Assembly: GCF_022095675.1 (NCBI RefSeq)
Contig: NZ_JAHYSG010000008.1
Location: 62,001 to 126,000, forward strand
DNA: 64,000 nucleotides
Direction of reading: 5' to 3'
Source: Dactylosporangium sp. AC04546
GTDB lineage: Bacteria; Actinomycetota; Actinomycetes; Mycobacteriales; Micromonosporaceae
Part shown: in pieces, positions 7,920-15,944 of the stretch
Layout of the letters: each line of letters opens with the position of its first letter
Numbering within the stretch: position 1 is the first letter of the stretch
The notes under the pieces: model-generated
Told to the model about the DNA's origin: nothing
Databases searched by the model: none
Seen by the model: only the letters and a program-made list of their open reading frames with translations
Position numbers and translations under genes: made by a program

Positions 7920-8760
7920 CGAAGGTGTACCCCGGGGCGAGCGGCTCGCTGACCTGCTCGCTGTCGACGGCCTGCTGGTGCAGCGACAGCTGCCGGGGTG
8001 ACGGTTGCGCCCCCGGCGGCAGCTTGCGCACGAACCCGCTCACCCAGTGGTCGCGGCGGTCGGACGTCCCGTGCTCGCCGTCGTCGGGCAGCGCTGCCGG
8101 CTCGATGAGCGGCGCGTAGAAGAGCATCCCGACCGGCTCCTCGCCGTCGACGGCCGGGTAGGAGGGCTGCCCGTCCGCGTCGACGCTGCCGGCGACCCGG
8201 GTGACGAAGCCCTCCCGGATCAGCTGGTCGACGGCGTTGCGCAGCAGGAACGTCCCGCGCTTGCCGCGGCCCAGCCCGCTACGCCGGACGAGGTCCGCCT
8301 CCGGGAACAGGGCGGTGCCGTCCTCGTACACCCGGCCCAGCCGGCGCACCGCGGCCAGCACCTGCCCGCGGTTGGACGGCCCGGGCCGGCACTCGCGCGT
8401 GACGACCTCCGGGTCGTACTCGTGGTAGTAGGCGACCCCGTCGATGCGCAGCGGCTCGTCGAGCACGCCGGTGCGCACGACGACCTCGTCCCGGGCGGGC
8501 CGCCAGGCGACCGTGACCAGCACGCCGGGCCGCACGTCGTCCGGCCACTGCACGCCGTCGAACCACCACTCGTCGTCGTCCTGGCGCAGCGTGGCCGCGA
8601 ACTCCAGCCGGATCGCGGTGACGCCGTGCACGCGGTGCTCGAGGGCGATCGTGATGGCGGGGTGATCCCGCAGTACCGCAGCCGCACCCTCAGGAGCGAG
8701 ACACGACGCGTCGTCGAGGTCGGCCTGCCGCAGCGCGAACCGTCGGGTCGCCGTCCTCAT
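7894..8760 (-). CDS. conserved hypothetical protein
   Basis: A 288-residue soluble protein that I do not recognise. The middle contains an acidic/aromatic stretch (DDDEWWFDGVQW) and beta-rich segments; the C-terminal half has a helical region with a possible winged-helix character (LVRRSGLGRGKRGTFLLRNAVDQLIREGFVTR), which resembles a DNA-binding or nucleic-acid-associated wHTH. No signal peptide or membrane helix is seen. Coding is supported by strong GC-third bias and the absence of a better frame. It converges on HxlR gene 2 with a 26-bp tail overlap. Confidence 0.6.
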   Translation of the reverse strand: MRTATRRFALRQADLDDASCLAPEGAAAVLRDHPAITIALEHRVHGVTAIRLEFAATLRQDDDEWWFDGVQWPDDVRPGVLVTVAWRPARDEVVVRTGVLDEPLRIDGVAYYHEYDPEVVTRECRPGPSNRGQVLAAVRRLGRVYEDGTALFPEADLVRRSGLGRGKRGTFLLRNAVDQLIREGFVTRVAGSVDADGQPSYPAVDGEEPVGMLFYAPLIEPAALPDDGEHGTSDRRDHWVSGFVRKLPPGAQPSPRQLSLHQQAVDSEQVSEPLAPGYTFVKKHHRNG

Positions 8761-8816
8761 CTCGCCACCTCCGCCCGCACCGCGCCTGCCGACGATACCC
8801 GGTAGATTGCGGGCAC

Positions 8817-9098
8817 ATGGAGCTGGAGTTCACCGGCGAGGTCTGGCACTGGCGCGGCCCGGCCCCGTATCACTTCGTGACCGTCCCCGGCCCGCAGTGC
8901 GCCGAGCTAGCCGACGTGGCCGGCGAGGTGAGCTACGGCTGGGGCATGATCCCGGTGTCGGCCCGCACCGGCGGCACGACCTGGACGACGTCGCTGTTCC
9001 CGAAGAACGGCGGCTACGTCGTGCCGCTCAAGGACAAGGTCCGCGCCGCCGAGGGCATCGACCTGGGCGATCAGATCACGATCGTCCTCACGGTCTGA
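8817..9098 (+). CDS. DUF1905 domain protein
   Basis: A 93-residue protein covering essentially one DUF1905 domain: it starts MELEFTGEVWHWRGPAPYHFVTVP and continues with YGWGMIPVSARTGGTTWTTSLFPKNGGYVVPLK and LGDQITIVLTV, the typical small beta-barrel pattern. Function of the family is unknown. A TAGATT hexamer ends 8 nt before the ATG and no Shine-Dalgarno sequence is present, so the mRNA is predicted to be leaderless. Its last 11 bases overlap the convergent gene. Confidence 0.8.
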   Translation: MELEFTGEVWHWRGPAPYHFVTVPGPQCAELADVAGEVSYGWGMIPVSARTGGTTWTTSLFPKNGGYVVPLKDKVRAAEGIDLGDQITIVLTV

Positions 9099-9459
9099 GC
9101 CACCGCAGCGCCGCGTCGGCGGGGTCGTCGGGCGTCCGGCTGAACGCGACGGCCGCCCCGGGCGCGTGGAGGCGGACCAGGTTGACCACCCGTTCGAACA
9201 GCTCGAGCAGCGGCTCGTGCCCGCGGATGCCACCCCCGATCACCACACACGCGTAGTCGTGCTGCCGCAGCGCGTCGGCGACCGCCACCTCGGGCCGGTC
9301 CTCGGGGTCCACCAGGCAGTAGTCGGCGTCGATGCCGAGCGCACCGAACCGCTCCCGCCCACGCGCGATCGCCGCCAGCACCGGCGCGGGGTCCCACCCC
9401 GCGATGCGGGCCGGATCGACCCCGATCACCAGCACCCGCCCGTCCGTCATGGCGTCCAT
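9088..9459 (-). CDS. conserved hypothetical protein
   Basis: A 123-residue alpha/beta protein with a Rossmann-like opening (GRVLVIGVDPARIAGWDP) and a second strand-turn (YACVVIGGGIRGHEPLLELFERVV). It resembles short conserved actinobacterial proteins that look like response-regulator or NAD-binding folds but lack catalytic motifs I can name. The second Met, four codons in, is an equally good start. Function unknown. Confidence 0.6.
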   Translation of the reverse strand: MDAMTDGRVLVIGVDPARIAGWDPAPVLAAIARGRERFGALGIDADYCLVDPEDRPEVAVADALRQHDYACVVIGGGIRGHEPLLELFERVVNLVRLHAPGAAVAFSRTPDDPADAALRWLRP

Positions 9460-9545
9460 TCTTTCGCACGTTCGGGACTGTCGCCGCGGTGGGACGGCTG
9501 GAACGATGACGCTGCGGGTCCAGCCGGTGACTGGAGGTGCGGGTG

Positions 9546-12410
9546 GTGAGGTGGTTGCACTATGCCGACGCGGTGCGGCTGCTGGGCGGGCCGCCGTCCG
9601 GCGCGCTGGCCTGGGACGAACTCCTCGCGGCCCTGCGCGGGCTCGACCACACCGAGCGGCTGTGCGCGGCGCACGTGGTCATCGCCGTGACGGCGTACGC
9701 CGAGGCGGTCCCGGTGGAGGTCCACGACAGCGCGGTCCCCCTGCCCTCCCCGGCTTCCCGCGAGGCGCTGGCCGGGCAGCTCGAGACCTGGTACGAGGGG
9801 CTCGGCGCCGAGCGCGCGGCGGCCCGGCGCGCCGTCGAGCGCTACGAGGAGCTGCAACGGCGGCTCGCGGCCGAGGTCCCCGAGTTCGGCCTGTGGCTGC
9901 AGCTGACCGAGCCGGACGGGGAGGCGTCGGGGTTGCGGCGGCTGGAAAACCTGCTGCGGGTGCTCGGCTCGGAGCGCGCGGTGGACGACCGGCGCGGGGC
10001 GCTCGCCGCCGCGTACCGGGCGGCCCTCGACGAGCCGATCCTGCGCCGCGCCGGCGCGCAGTTCCCAGCGCTGGGGACGATGTACATCGACCCGGTGTTC
10101 CGGGCCCGGGCGGCCGAGCCCGGCGACCGCCCCTCCGAGGAGGGCTGGTGGGCCGACGTGCCGGTGCGCGACGACCTGGCCGGGTTCCTGGCCGGCTACC
10201 TGATGTCGCCGGATGCCAGGGTCGCGCCGCTGGCGATCCTCGGCCAGCCCGGCGCCGGGAAGTCGGCGCTGACGGCCGTGCTCGCCGCGCGGCTGCCGCC
10301 GTCGGCGTTCCTGCCGGTGCGGGTGCCGCTGCGGGAGGTACCGGCGGACGTCGACCTGCAGGACCAGATCGAGCACGCGCTGCGCGGCGCGACCGGCGAG
10401 CGGATCGGCTGGCCCGAGCTGTCCCGGTCGGCCGGCGGGGCGCTGCCGCTCGTCCTGCTGGACGGCTTCGACGAGCTGCTCCAGGCGACCGGGGTCAACC
10501 AGTCGGACTTCCTCGAACGGGTCGCCGCGTTCCAGTACCGCGAGGCGGTCCAGGGCCGGCCCGTCGCCGTGGTGGTCACCAGCCGGGTGGCCGTCGCTGA
10601 CCGGGCCCGCCTTCCCGAGGGTGCGTTGGTGGTACGCCTGGAGCCGTTCACCGAGCCCCAGATCGAGCGCTGGCTCGCGACCTGGAACGCCGCCAACGAG
10701 CCTGCGCTGCGCGGCCGGGGCCTGCGGCCGCTGCCGCCCGCGGCGGCCCACCGGTTCCGCGAGCTGGCCTCCCAGCCGCTGCTGCTGCTCATGCTGGCGC
10801 TCTACGACGCGCAGGACAACGAGGTACAACGGCTGGCCGCGGACGAGCTCGACGCGGGCGAGCTGTACGAGCGCCTGCTGCGCAGCTTCGCCGAGCGTGA
10901 GGTCCGCCGCGGCCACCCCGCCGCCCCGGACACGACGATCGCGGCGCTCGTGGAGTCCGAGCTGATGCGGCTGTCGGTGGCCGCGTTCGCGATGTTCAAC
11001 CGCTCCCAGTTGTGGATCACCGAGGCCGAGCTCGACGCCGACCTCGCCGTGCTGTCGGCGGGCGCCGAGCCGGCCCAGCCGCCGGCGGCCGGGTTCCGGG
11101 CGCCGCTCACCGCCGGCCAGGACCTCGTGGGCCGGTTCTTCTTCATCCAGCGCGCGCAGGCCGTCCGCGACGGCGAGCAGCTGCAGACGTTCGAGTTCCT
11201 GCACGCGACCTTCGGCGAGTACCTGGTCGCCCGGCTGCTCATCCGCCTGCTGCACGACTTGGCCGCCCGCGAGGCCGCGGCGACCCTGCCGCTGCGCACG
11301 ACGGCGGCGGACGACGCCCTGCTGTACGCGCTGCTGTCGTTCAGCCCGCTCACCTCCCGCGGCACTGTGCTGCGCTTCGCCGCGTCGGCGGTGACCGAGC
11401 CGTCCGACCGGCAGCGGCTGCAGGCCCTGACCGTCCGCACGTTCCGCGCCGCGCTGCGCTGGACCACCAGCCAGCCGTCGGCGTACCAGCCGGTCGCGCT
11501 GCCGCTGGCGGACCGGCACGCGCTGTACACGTTGAACCTCCTTCTGGCTGCCGTGACGTTCGGCGAGGTCACGGCGAGCGCCCTGTTCCCGGAGGCACCC
11601 GACCCGGTGAACGAGTGGCGGCGCTGCCTGCAGCGCTGGCAGGCCGCCGTCGACGGCTACGGCTGGTTCAGCGTCGCCTCCACCGTCGAGGCGACGCGGA
11701 TCTGGCACGGCACCCGCCGCGACCTGGTCCTGCGGGCGGCGGACGTCCCCGCGGTGGAGCCGGTCGAGGGCTTCTGGATCCACGCCATACCGGCTGACTC
11801 GCGCGACCGCGACATGTCGGGGTTCCGGTTCGAGGACCACGACCTGATCCAGCAGACCTACCAGCTGCGGGGCGAGCCGATCGACGACATCCTCCGCCAC
11901 GCCCTGGAGCCGCTGCTGGAGACGATGGGCCTGGCCGTGACGAGCTTCGGCGTGCTCTCCGAGGACCGCAGCCAGTCGGCGGCGCACAGCCTGCTCAAGG
12001 TGTGGATCACCACGTCGCTCGACGAAGCGCCAGGCGAGCAGCTGGTGGACGCCTTCGACGCCGCGGTCCGCGTGGTGACCGGGTCCTATCCGCTGGTCGA
12101 GCGCCCGATCATCCTGCGGTCCGCCACGGTGCTGCTGCGGATGCTGTCCCGGGAGGCGGACCGCCTGCCCCACGACGACGTCGTCCGCTGGTGCCGGACC
12201 CTGTACCGCGAGGGGTCGCACTGCAACGCAACGATCCACCTCCTGCTGCTGGACTGCCTCCTGACGGCCCGGCTCAGCTCGCCCGCCGCGCGTGCGTTGT
12301 TCGACGAACTGCAGGCGGTGGGCCACGACGAGCCGGCGCCGGATCCGAGGCTTTCGCGGCGCGTCGCTGCCGCACTCGTCGAGACCGGCCTTCTCGCCAG
12401 CGACGACTAG
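9546..12410 (+). CDS. NACHT-domain STAND NTPase (copy 1)
   Basis: A ~954-residue signalling NTPase. The N-terminal ~170 residues are helical and begin HYADAVRLLGG, which resembles the NACHT N-terminal helical (NNH) domains described for bacterial conflict proteins. The NACHT core has Walker A GQPGAGKSAL (~233) and the diagnostic Walker B LVLLDGFDELLQ (~302), then VAVVVTSRVAV (sensor 1) and a winged-helix region. The C-terminal ~450 residues contain LHATFGEYLVARLL, typical of the NACHT-associated helical region, then helices without recognisable WD40, LRR or TPR repeats. GGAGG lies 8 nt before the chosen GTG. Such proteins act as threat sensors that oligomerise on activation, some in antiphage defence (bNACHT); the trigger here is unknown. 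A close paralogue lies at 54.9 kb. Confidence 0.9.
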   Translation: MRWLHYADAVRLLGGPPSGALAWDELLAALRGLDHTERLCAAHVVIAVTAYAEAVPVEVHDSAVPLPSPASREALAGQLETWYEGLGAERAAARRAVERYEELQRRLAAEVPEFGLWLQLTEPDGEASGLRRLENLLRVLGSERAVDDRRGALAAAYRAALDEPILRRAGAQFPALGTMYIDPVFRARAAEPGDRPSEEGWWADVPVRDDLAGFLAGYLMSPDARVAPLAILGQPGAGKSALTAVLAARLPPSAFLPVRVPLREVPADVDLQDQIEHALRGATGERIGWPELSRSAGGALPLVLLDGFDELLQATGVNQSDFLERVAAFQYREAVQGRPVAVVVTSRVAVADRARLPEGALVVRLEPFTEPQIERWLATWNAANEPALRGRGLRPLPPAAAHRFRELASQPLLLLMLALYDAQDNEVQRLAADELDAGELYERLLRSFAEREVRRGHPAAPDTTIAALVESELMRLSVAAFAMFNRSQLWITEAELDADLAVLSAGAEPAQPPAAGFRAPLTAGQDLVGRFFFIQRAQAVRDGEQLQTFEFLHATFGEYLVARLLIRLLHDLAAREAAATLPLRTTAADDALLYALLSFSPLTSRGTVLRFAASAVTEPSDRQRLQALTVRTFRAALRWTTSQPSAYQPVALPLADRHALYTLNLLLAAVTFGEVTASALFPEAPDPVNEWRRCLQRWQAAVDGYGWFSVASTVEATRIWHGTRRDLVLRAADVPAVEPVEGFWIHAIPADSRDRDMSGFRFEDHDLIQQTYQLRGEPIDDILRHALEPLLETMGLAVTSFGVLSEDRSQSAAHSLLKVWITTSLDEAPGEQLVDAFDAAVRVVTGSYPLVERPIILRSATVLLRMLSREADRLPHDDVVRWCRTLYREGSHCNATIHLLLLDCLLTARLSSPAARALFDELQAVGHDEPAPDPRLSRRVAAALVETGLLASDD

Positions 12411-12534
12411 GTTCTGTCTCGCGGATCTTTGGCTGTTGGCGATGGCGTGCGGCCTAGCGACAGGGGTGCGTGATCTGGTGCCGCCGCTCGGTGAAGACTG
12501 GCTCCGAAAGTCGTCGACTTTTCGGGAGTGCACC

Positions 12535-12906
12535 ATGTCATCCCTGTTCAGCGGACCGATACTTGGTGTTCGAATGCGTCTTTCGCCCAGCACCGGGGCG
12601 CAGCCGGTCTATGCCGAGATCGTGGTCGACATCGAGCCGCTCGAGGGCGGGACAACCGAGTTCGAGTTCGTCAGCCTGGCTCACCCGCTTCGTGCTGAAT
12701 TTGCTGCCGCAGTCGAGTCCGGCCTTCGAGATGAACTGAACAGCCAGGTGGCCACCAGAGGCTTGTCGTCCGTATTTGAGGGCGCAGGTGTCCGGGTCAC
12801 GCTCACCACCGCCCGTTCGCACGACGTCGATTCGAGCGTGTCAGCCTTTCTGACAGTGGCGCGCTTGGCCGTCCGAGCTGCCATCGAACGCCGACGAAGG
12901 AGCTGA
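12535..12906 (+). CDS. stand-alone EF-G domain IV-like protein
   Basis: A 123-residue protein that I align by eye with domain IV of elongation factor G and ribosomal protection proteins: YAEIVVDIEPLEGGTTEFEFVS matches the first strand pair, LRAEFAAAVESGLRDEL the long helix that follows, and VRVTLTTARSHDVDSSVSAFLTVARLAVRAAI matches the typical VxVTLxDGxxHxVDSSxxAFxxAAxxA stretch almost residue for residue. No GTPase domain, domain III or V is present. GGGAG six nt before the ATG and an uninterrupted frame argue for a real gene, not just a scar; base composition is noticeably less GC-rich than its neighbours, hinting at transfer. It could bind the ribosomal A site or antagonise EF-G. It follows the NACHT gene by 124 bp. 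Confidence 0.7.
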   Translation: MSSLFSGPILGVRMRLSPSTGAQPVYAEIVVDIEPLEGGTTEFEFVSLAHPLRAEFAAAVESGLRDELNSQVATRGLSSVFEGAGVRVTLTTARSHDVDSSVSAFLTVARLAVRAAIERRRRS

Positions 12907-13063
12907 GCTTCGCTGCTCGCGGCCATCGGGTACGGCGCGTAACCAGTCCAACGTCTCGACGAGGTCGAGGGTGGCCTGGTAGCGACCGCCCGCGCGCGCC
13001 CCGCCCTCGAGACCGTGGCCTGAGCCGTCCTACACACGCGGCACATCGCACACATGTCCCGGA

Positions 13064-13429
13064 TCACCGCCTCGGGCGGCGGCCATCGCTGTCGAGAGCT
13101 TCGGCGAGTTCGGCGCGCAACTGGCTACGGGTGCGCACCAGAATCCGCCCGAGCATGTTCTTGCCGTTCCCGGTCCTGCCCCGACCCCAGTAGTGATCGG
13201 TGGTGGTGTCCTCGACGATCTCTTCGTCACCGGTGGACAACAGAATGTCACGGATATCGGCATGCGCGCGGAACTTGGTTGCCACCGCACGGCGCATCAC
13301 GTCGTCCTTGACCCGTTCCCAGTCCCTCCGCAGCGGTTTTGACGAGTCACGGCCCAGCTCCGCTGCCCGCAGCGGTGTGCGAGCACGCCGGACGAGATCC
13401 GCGTGACGAGTGCCCGTAAACCTTCCCGG
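13064..13429 (-). pseudogene. NADAR-family protein, 5'-truncated remnant
   Basis: The frame encodes about 121 residues starting after a stop codon. FTGTRHADLVRRARTPLRAAELGR, then WERVKDDVMRRAVATKFRAH, ILLSTGDEEIVEDT and DHYWGRGRTGNGKNMLGRIL match the middle and end of the NADAR (YbiA-like) fold, which removes ADP-ribose or hydrolyses related N-glycosidic bonds. The N-terminal FSNF/EHxYQ half with essential residues is missing and only a late ATG (13300) could start translation, so I call it a pseudogene. It lies in a non-coding stretch (12907-13808) made of remnants. Confidence 0.75.
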
Positions 13430-13437
13430 TCAGAGCA

Positions 13438-13569
13438 CTAGCTCAGGTGCTCGCCGTTGACGACGAACAGGCCCTCGGTCGCGCCGTTGACGAGGTCCTC
13501 CTCCAGCTCGACCGTCCCCTCGACCACCAGCACCGCGTCGCGCGTCGGCCTCCGCCGCGGTGATCCTCA
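13438..13569 (-). pseudogene. small frameshifted coding remnant
   Basis: On the minus strand an ATG opens MRITAAEADA, and a shifted frame continues as a bias-correct tail RDAVLVVEGTVELEEDLV followed by NGATEGLFVVNGEHLS and TAG. Joining them needs one frameshift. The family is not recognised. I read it as a decayed gene end, not a functional gene. Confidence 0.3.
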
Positions 13570-13605
13570 TGGCCGAGCATGCTGCCACACGGTGCCGCCA
13601 GCCCG

Positions 13606-13808
13606 TCAGTTCGTCCGGGCAGCGGGTCGGGCGAGGCGGATGAGGCGGCGTGTGAGGTCCTCGGGGGCACGGAAGGCGGATTCAGGGCGTCGCCGCCGAG
13701 CGGGTGATCTCCTGGTGAGAAATCTCCGCCAACCGCCCCGGGCCCAGGTGGGGAGCTGCCAGCATGGTCAGGCCGTCCGGTCGACCTCGTAAATGCGGTG
13801 ATGCAGCC
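13606..13808 (-). other. intergenic stretch with unrecognised coding remnant
   Basis: Between the remnants and the membrane acyltransferase gene no intact gene is seen. The minus strand holds a short bias-correct tail ending ESAFRAPEDLTRRLIRL...ARTN before TGA (stop at 13606-13608), preceded in another frame by GRLAEISHQEITRSAATP, again suggesting frameshift decay. No family could be assigned and no promoter-like dyad for the downstream gene was obvious. Confidence 0.3.
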
Positions 13809-15161
13809 ATGACACAGCTCGCGACCCAGCAACCCGGCTCCGCCGGGCCGGTCGACGCTCCACCGACGGCGAAGCCGGCCCAGAAACGGGCGCGGCTGGT
13901 CGGGGTCGACGCCGCCCGGGGCGTGTCCCTGCTCGGCATGATCACCCTGCACGCCCTGTACGAGGCCGACGCGGCCGGCCGCCCGACCTGGTCGGACCTC
14001 GCGTTCAGCGGCAAGGCCGCGGCCGCGTTCGCGCTGCTGGCCGGGGTCGGCGTCGCGTTCGCGACCGGGCGCCGGCCGGTCCGCCGTGCCGACGCCGCGC
14101 CCACGGTGGCGATGCTCGCCGTCCGAGCACTGGCGATCGGCACGATCGGACTGTTCCTCAGCGGCTCCGACACGGTGCTGAACTCGGTGATCCTGCCCTA
14201 CCTCGCCGTGGTGTTCCTGCTGGCCATCCCGCTGGTGTTCCTGCCGACCTGGGCCGTGGCCGTGATCGGCGTGGTCCTGGCCACCGCCGGGCCGGCCGCC
14301 AACCACATCCTGCTGCCGCTCCTACCGGATCCCAGCCTGGCGAACCCGACCTTCTCGCGCCTGGCCGCCGATCCGGTCGGAATGCTCACCGAACTGTCGC
14401 TCACCGGCTTCTACCCGTCGCCGGCCTGGCTCGCGTACATGTGCGCCGGGATCGTCATCGGCCGGCTGAACCTGGCCCGGGTCGCGGCGGTGCTGCTCGC
14501 CGGCGGCACGGTCCTCGCCGTCTCCACGACGGCGGCCTCGTCCTTCCTGCTGCACCGGTACGGGCTGGCGCACATCTGGGCGGCGCAACCGGCCAGCGGG
14601 CTCAGCGTGGCGGAGACCGACGAACTGCTCGCGTTCGGCGGCAACGGCTACACCCCGTCGTCGACGTGGTGGTGGCTGACCATCGAAGCCCCGCACACCA
14701 GCACCCAGTTCGACATCCTGAGCACCACCGGGATCGCCGTCGCCGTGCTCGGTCTCATGCTGCTGCTCGACCACGTGAACGGCCGGCGTCTGCGCCGCCT
14801 GACCACGGCCGTACTGGTGCCGCTGGCCGCGGCCGGCAGCATGACCCTGAGCTTCTACACCGTGCACGTCATGTTCATCAACTCCGACTACGACACCTAC
14901 AGCGCGACCACCGGCTGGCTCATCCAGATCATCGCCGTGGTGCTCATCGCACTCGCCGTGCGGTGGACCGCGGGCCGCGGCCCGCTGGAGGCCGTCGTCG
15001 TCGCACTGGCCACCCGCGCCCGAAGGCTGGCCATCGCACTGACCCGGCCCGCGGCCCAGGCGCCCGCGGAACCGGCGAACGCCACACCACAGCTGGAAGC
15101 CGCCGCTCGGCCCGCGCGCCGTCGTGTCTTCAGAGCCAGACGGTCGCCAGCCAGATCGTGA
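13809..15161 (+). CDS. polytopic membrane protein, HGSNAT/DUF1624-DUF418 type
   Basis: A 450-residue integral membrane protein with about ten hydrophobic helices. RLVGVDAARGVSLLGMITLHAL near residues 29-50 is the characteristic first helix of the heparan-alpha-glucosaminide N-acetyltransferase-like (DUF1624) and DUF418 families, in which a buried acyl-transfer site moves acyl groups across the membrane. Later helices such as LVPLAAAGSMTLSFYTVHVMFI fit the same fold. The N-terminal 28 residues and the Ala/Arg-rich C-terminal ~45 residues are cytosolic extensions. Start at ATG 13809; Shine-Dalgarno is weak. It converges on the DoxX gene with a 32-bp 3' overlap. Substrate unknown. Confidence 0.75.
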   Translation: MTQLATQQPGSAGPVDAPPTAKPAQKRARLVGVDAARGVSLLGMITLHALYEADAAGRPTWSDLAFSGKAAAAFALLAGVGVAFATGRRPVRRADAAPTVAMLAVRALAIGTIGLFLSGSDTVLNSVILPYLAVVFLLAIPLVFLPTWAVAVIGVVLATAGPAANHILLPLLPDPSLANPTFSRLAADPVGMLTELSLTGFYPSPAWLAYMCAGIVIGRLNLARVAAVLLAGGTVLAVSTTAASSFLLHRYGLAHIWAAQPASGLSVAETDELLAFGGNGYTPSSTWWWLTIEAPHTSTQFDILSTTGIAVAVLGLMLLLDHVNGRRLRRLTTAVLVPLAAAGSMTLSFYTVHVMFINSDYDTYSATTGWLIQIIAVVLIALAVRWTAGRGPLEAVVVALATRARRLAIALTRPAAQAPAEPANATPQLEAAARPARRRVFRARRSPARS

Positions 15162-15495
15162 CACCGGCGGTCGCCAGCAGGGCGATGTTCAGGCCGATCA
15201 GGCGGGCCTCGCCGCGGGACAGGTGCAGGGCGATGCCGCCGACCTGGATCAGCAGCAGGCCGGTCGCGGCGGCCACCGCCAGCCACGGGGCGACGCCCGT
15301 CAGCGGCGGCAGGAGGAGGCCGAGCGCGCCGAGCAGCTCCAGGGCGCCGATCGTGCGCACCAGCGGCATCGGGACGCGGTCGACCCAGCCCATCATCGGC
15401 TGGAGCTGTTCCCGGGTCTGGGCGACCTTCTTGCCACCGGCGTAGGCGTAGAAGAGGGCGAGCAGTGCGGCGACGATCCAGTACGCGAGTTCCAC
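15130..15495 (-). CDS. DoxX-family membrane protein
   Basis: A 121-residue protein with four hydrophobic helices (YWIVAALLALFYAYAGG, IGALELLGALGLLLPP, LAVAAATGLLLIQVGGIALHL, LIGLNIALLATAGVTIWLA), the DoxX pattern, beginning at GTG. DoxX proteins associate with thiol/quinone stress; in Bacillus subtilis the DoxX-like CatD is controlled by the HxlR-type repressors CatR and YodB. Here an HxlR gene is divergent with a 14-bp palindrome between, so the same regulatory logic is likely. Probable role: membrane component of catechol/quinone or electrophile resistance. Confidence 0.85.
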   Translation of the reverse strand: MELAYWIVAALLALFYAYAGGKKVAQTREQLQPMMGWVDRVPMPLVRTIGALELLGALGLLLPPLTGVAPWLAVAAATGLLLIQVGGIALHLSRGEARLIGLNIALLATAGVTIWLATVWL

Positions 15496-15535
15496 GAGCA
15501 GTCATGATGGAGCAGCATCGGGGGGCGTACAAAAG

Positions 15536-15549
15536 GCACACGCGTGTGC
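15536..15549. promoter_or_regulatory. 14-bp perfect palindrome, probable HxlR operator
   Basis: GCACACGCGTGTGC is perfectly self-complementary and sits between the divergent DoxX and HxlR starts, 21 bp before the HxlR ATG. GTAC just upstream and GTAG just downstream extend the symmetry loosely. It is the obvious operator candidate for the adjacent regulator. Confidence 0.6.
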
Positions 15550-15569
15550 GTAGGGCACAGGGGGTTGTC

Positions 15570-15944
15570 ATGTCGCAGTACGAACACACCTGCATGATCC
15601 GTGGGGACGGCGGGCAGACGCTGCGGGCGATCCTCGACCAGATCTGCAACAAGTGGACGCTGCTGCTGGTCGCGACGCTCGACCAGGGGCGGCTGCGGTT
15701 CAGTGACCTGCATCAGCAGATCCCCGGCATCTCCCAGCGCATGCTGACGCTGACCCTGCGCAACCTGGAACGCGACGGGCTGGTGGCCCGCACCGTCTAC
15801 GCCGAGGTCCCGCCCCGGGTGGAGTACGAGCTGACCGCGACCGGCAAGAGCCTCATCCCGCCCGCGCTGGCCCTGGCCGGCTGGGCTATCGAGCACGTGC
15901 CGCACATCGAGGCCAGCCGCGCGCGGTACGAGCAAAGGCGCTAG
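15570..15944 (+). CDS. HxlR-family winged-helix regulator (3)
   Basis: A 124-residue HxlR protein. It has EHTCMIRGDGGQTLRAILDQICNKWTLLLV, with one Cys at position 8 and another immediately before the KW motif, then LRFSDLHQQIPGISQRMLTLTL, LERDGLVARTVYAEVPPRVEYELT. GGGGG about 5 nt upstream supports the ATG. The Cys at position 8 is close to the redox Cys6 of YodB. Divergent from DoxX with a palindrome between them; likely autoregulated repressor released by quinones or other thiol-reactive compounds. The last four bases overlap the convergent arginase-like gene. Confidence 0.92.
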   Translation: MSQYEHTCMIRGDGGQTLRAILDQICNKWTLLLVATLDQGRLRFSDLHQQIPGISQRMLTLTLRNLERDGLVARTVYAEVPPRVEYELTATGKSLIPPALALAGWAIEHVPHIEASRARYEQRR

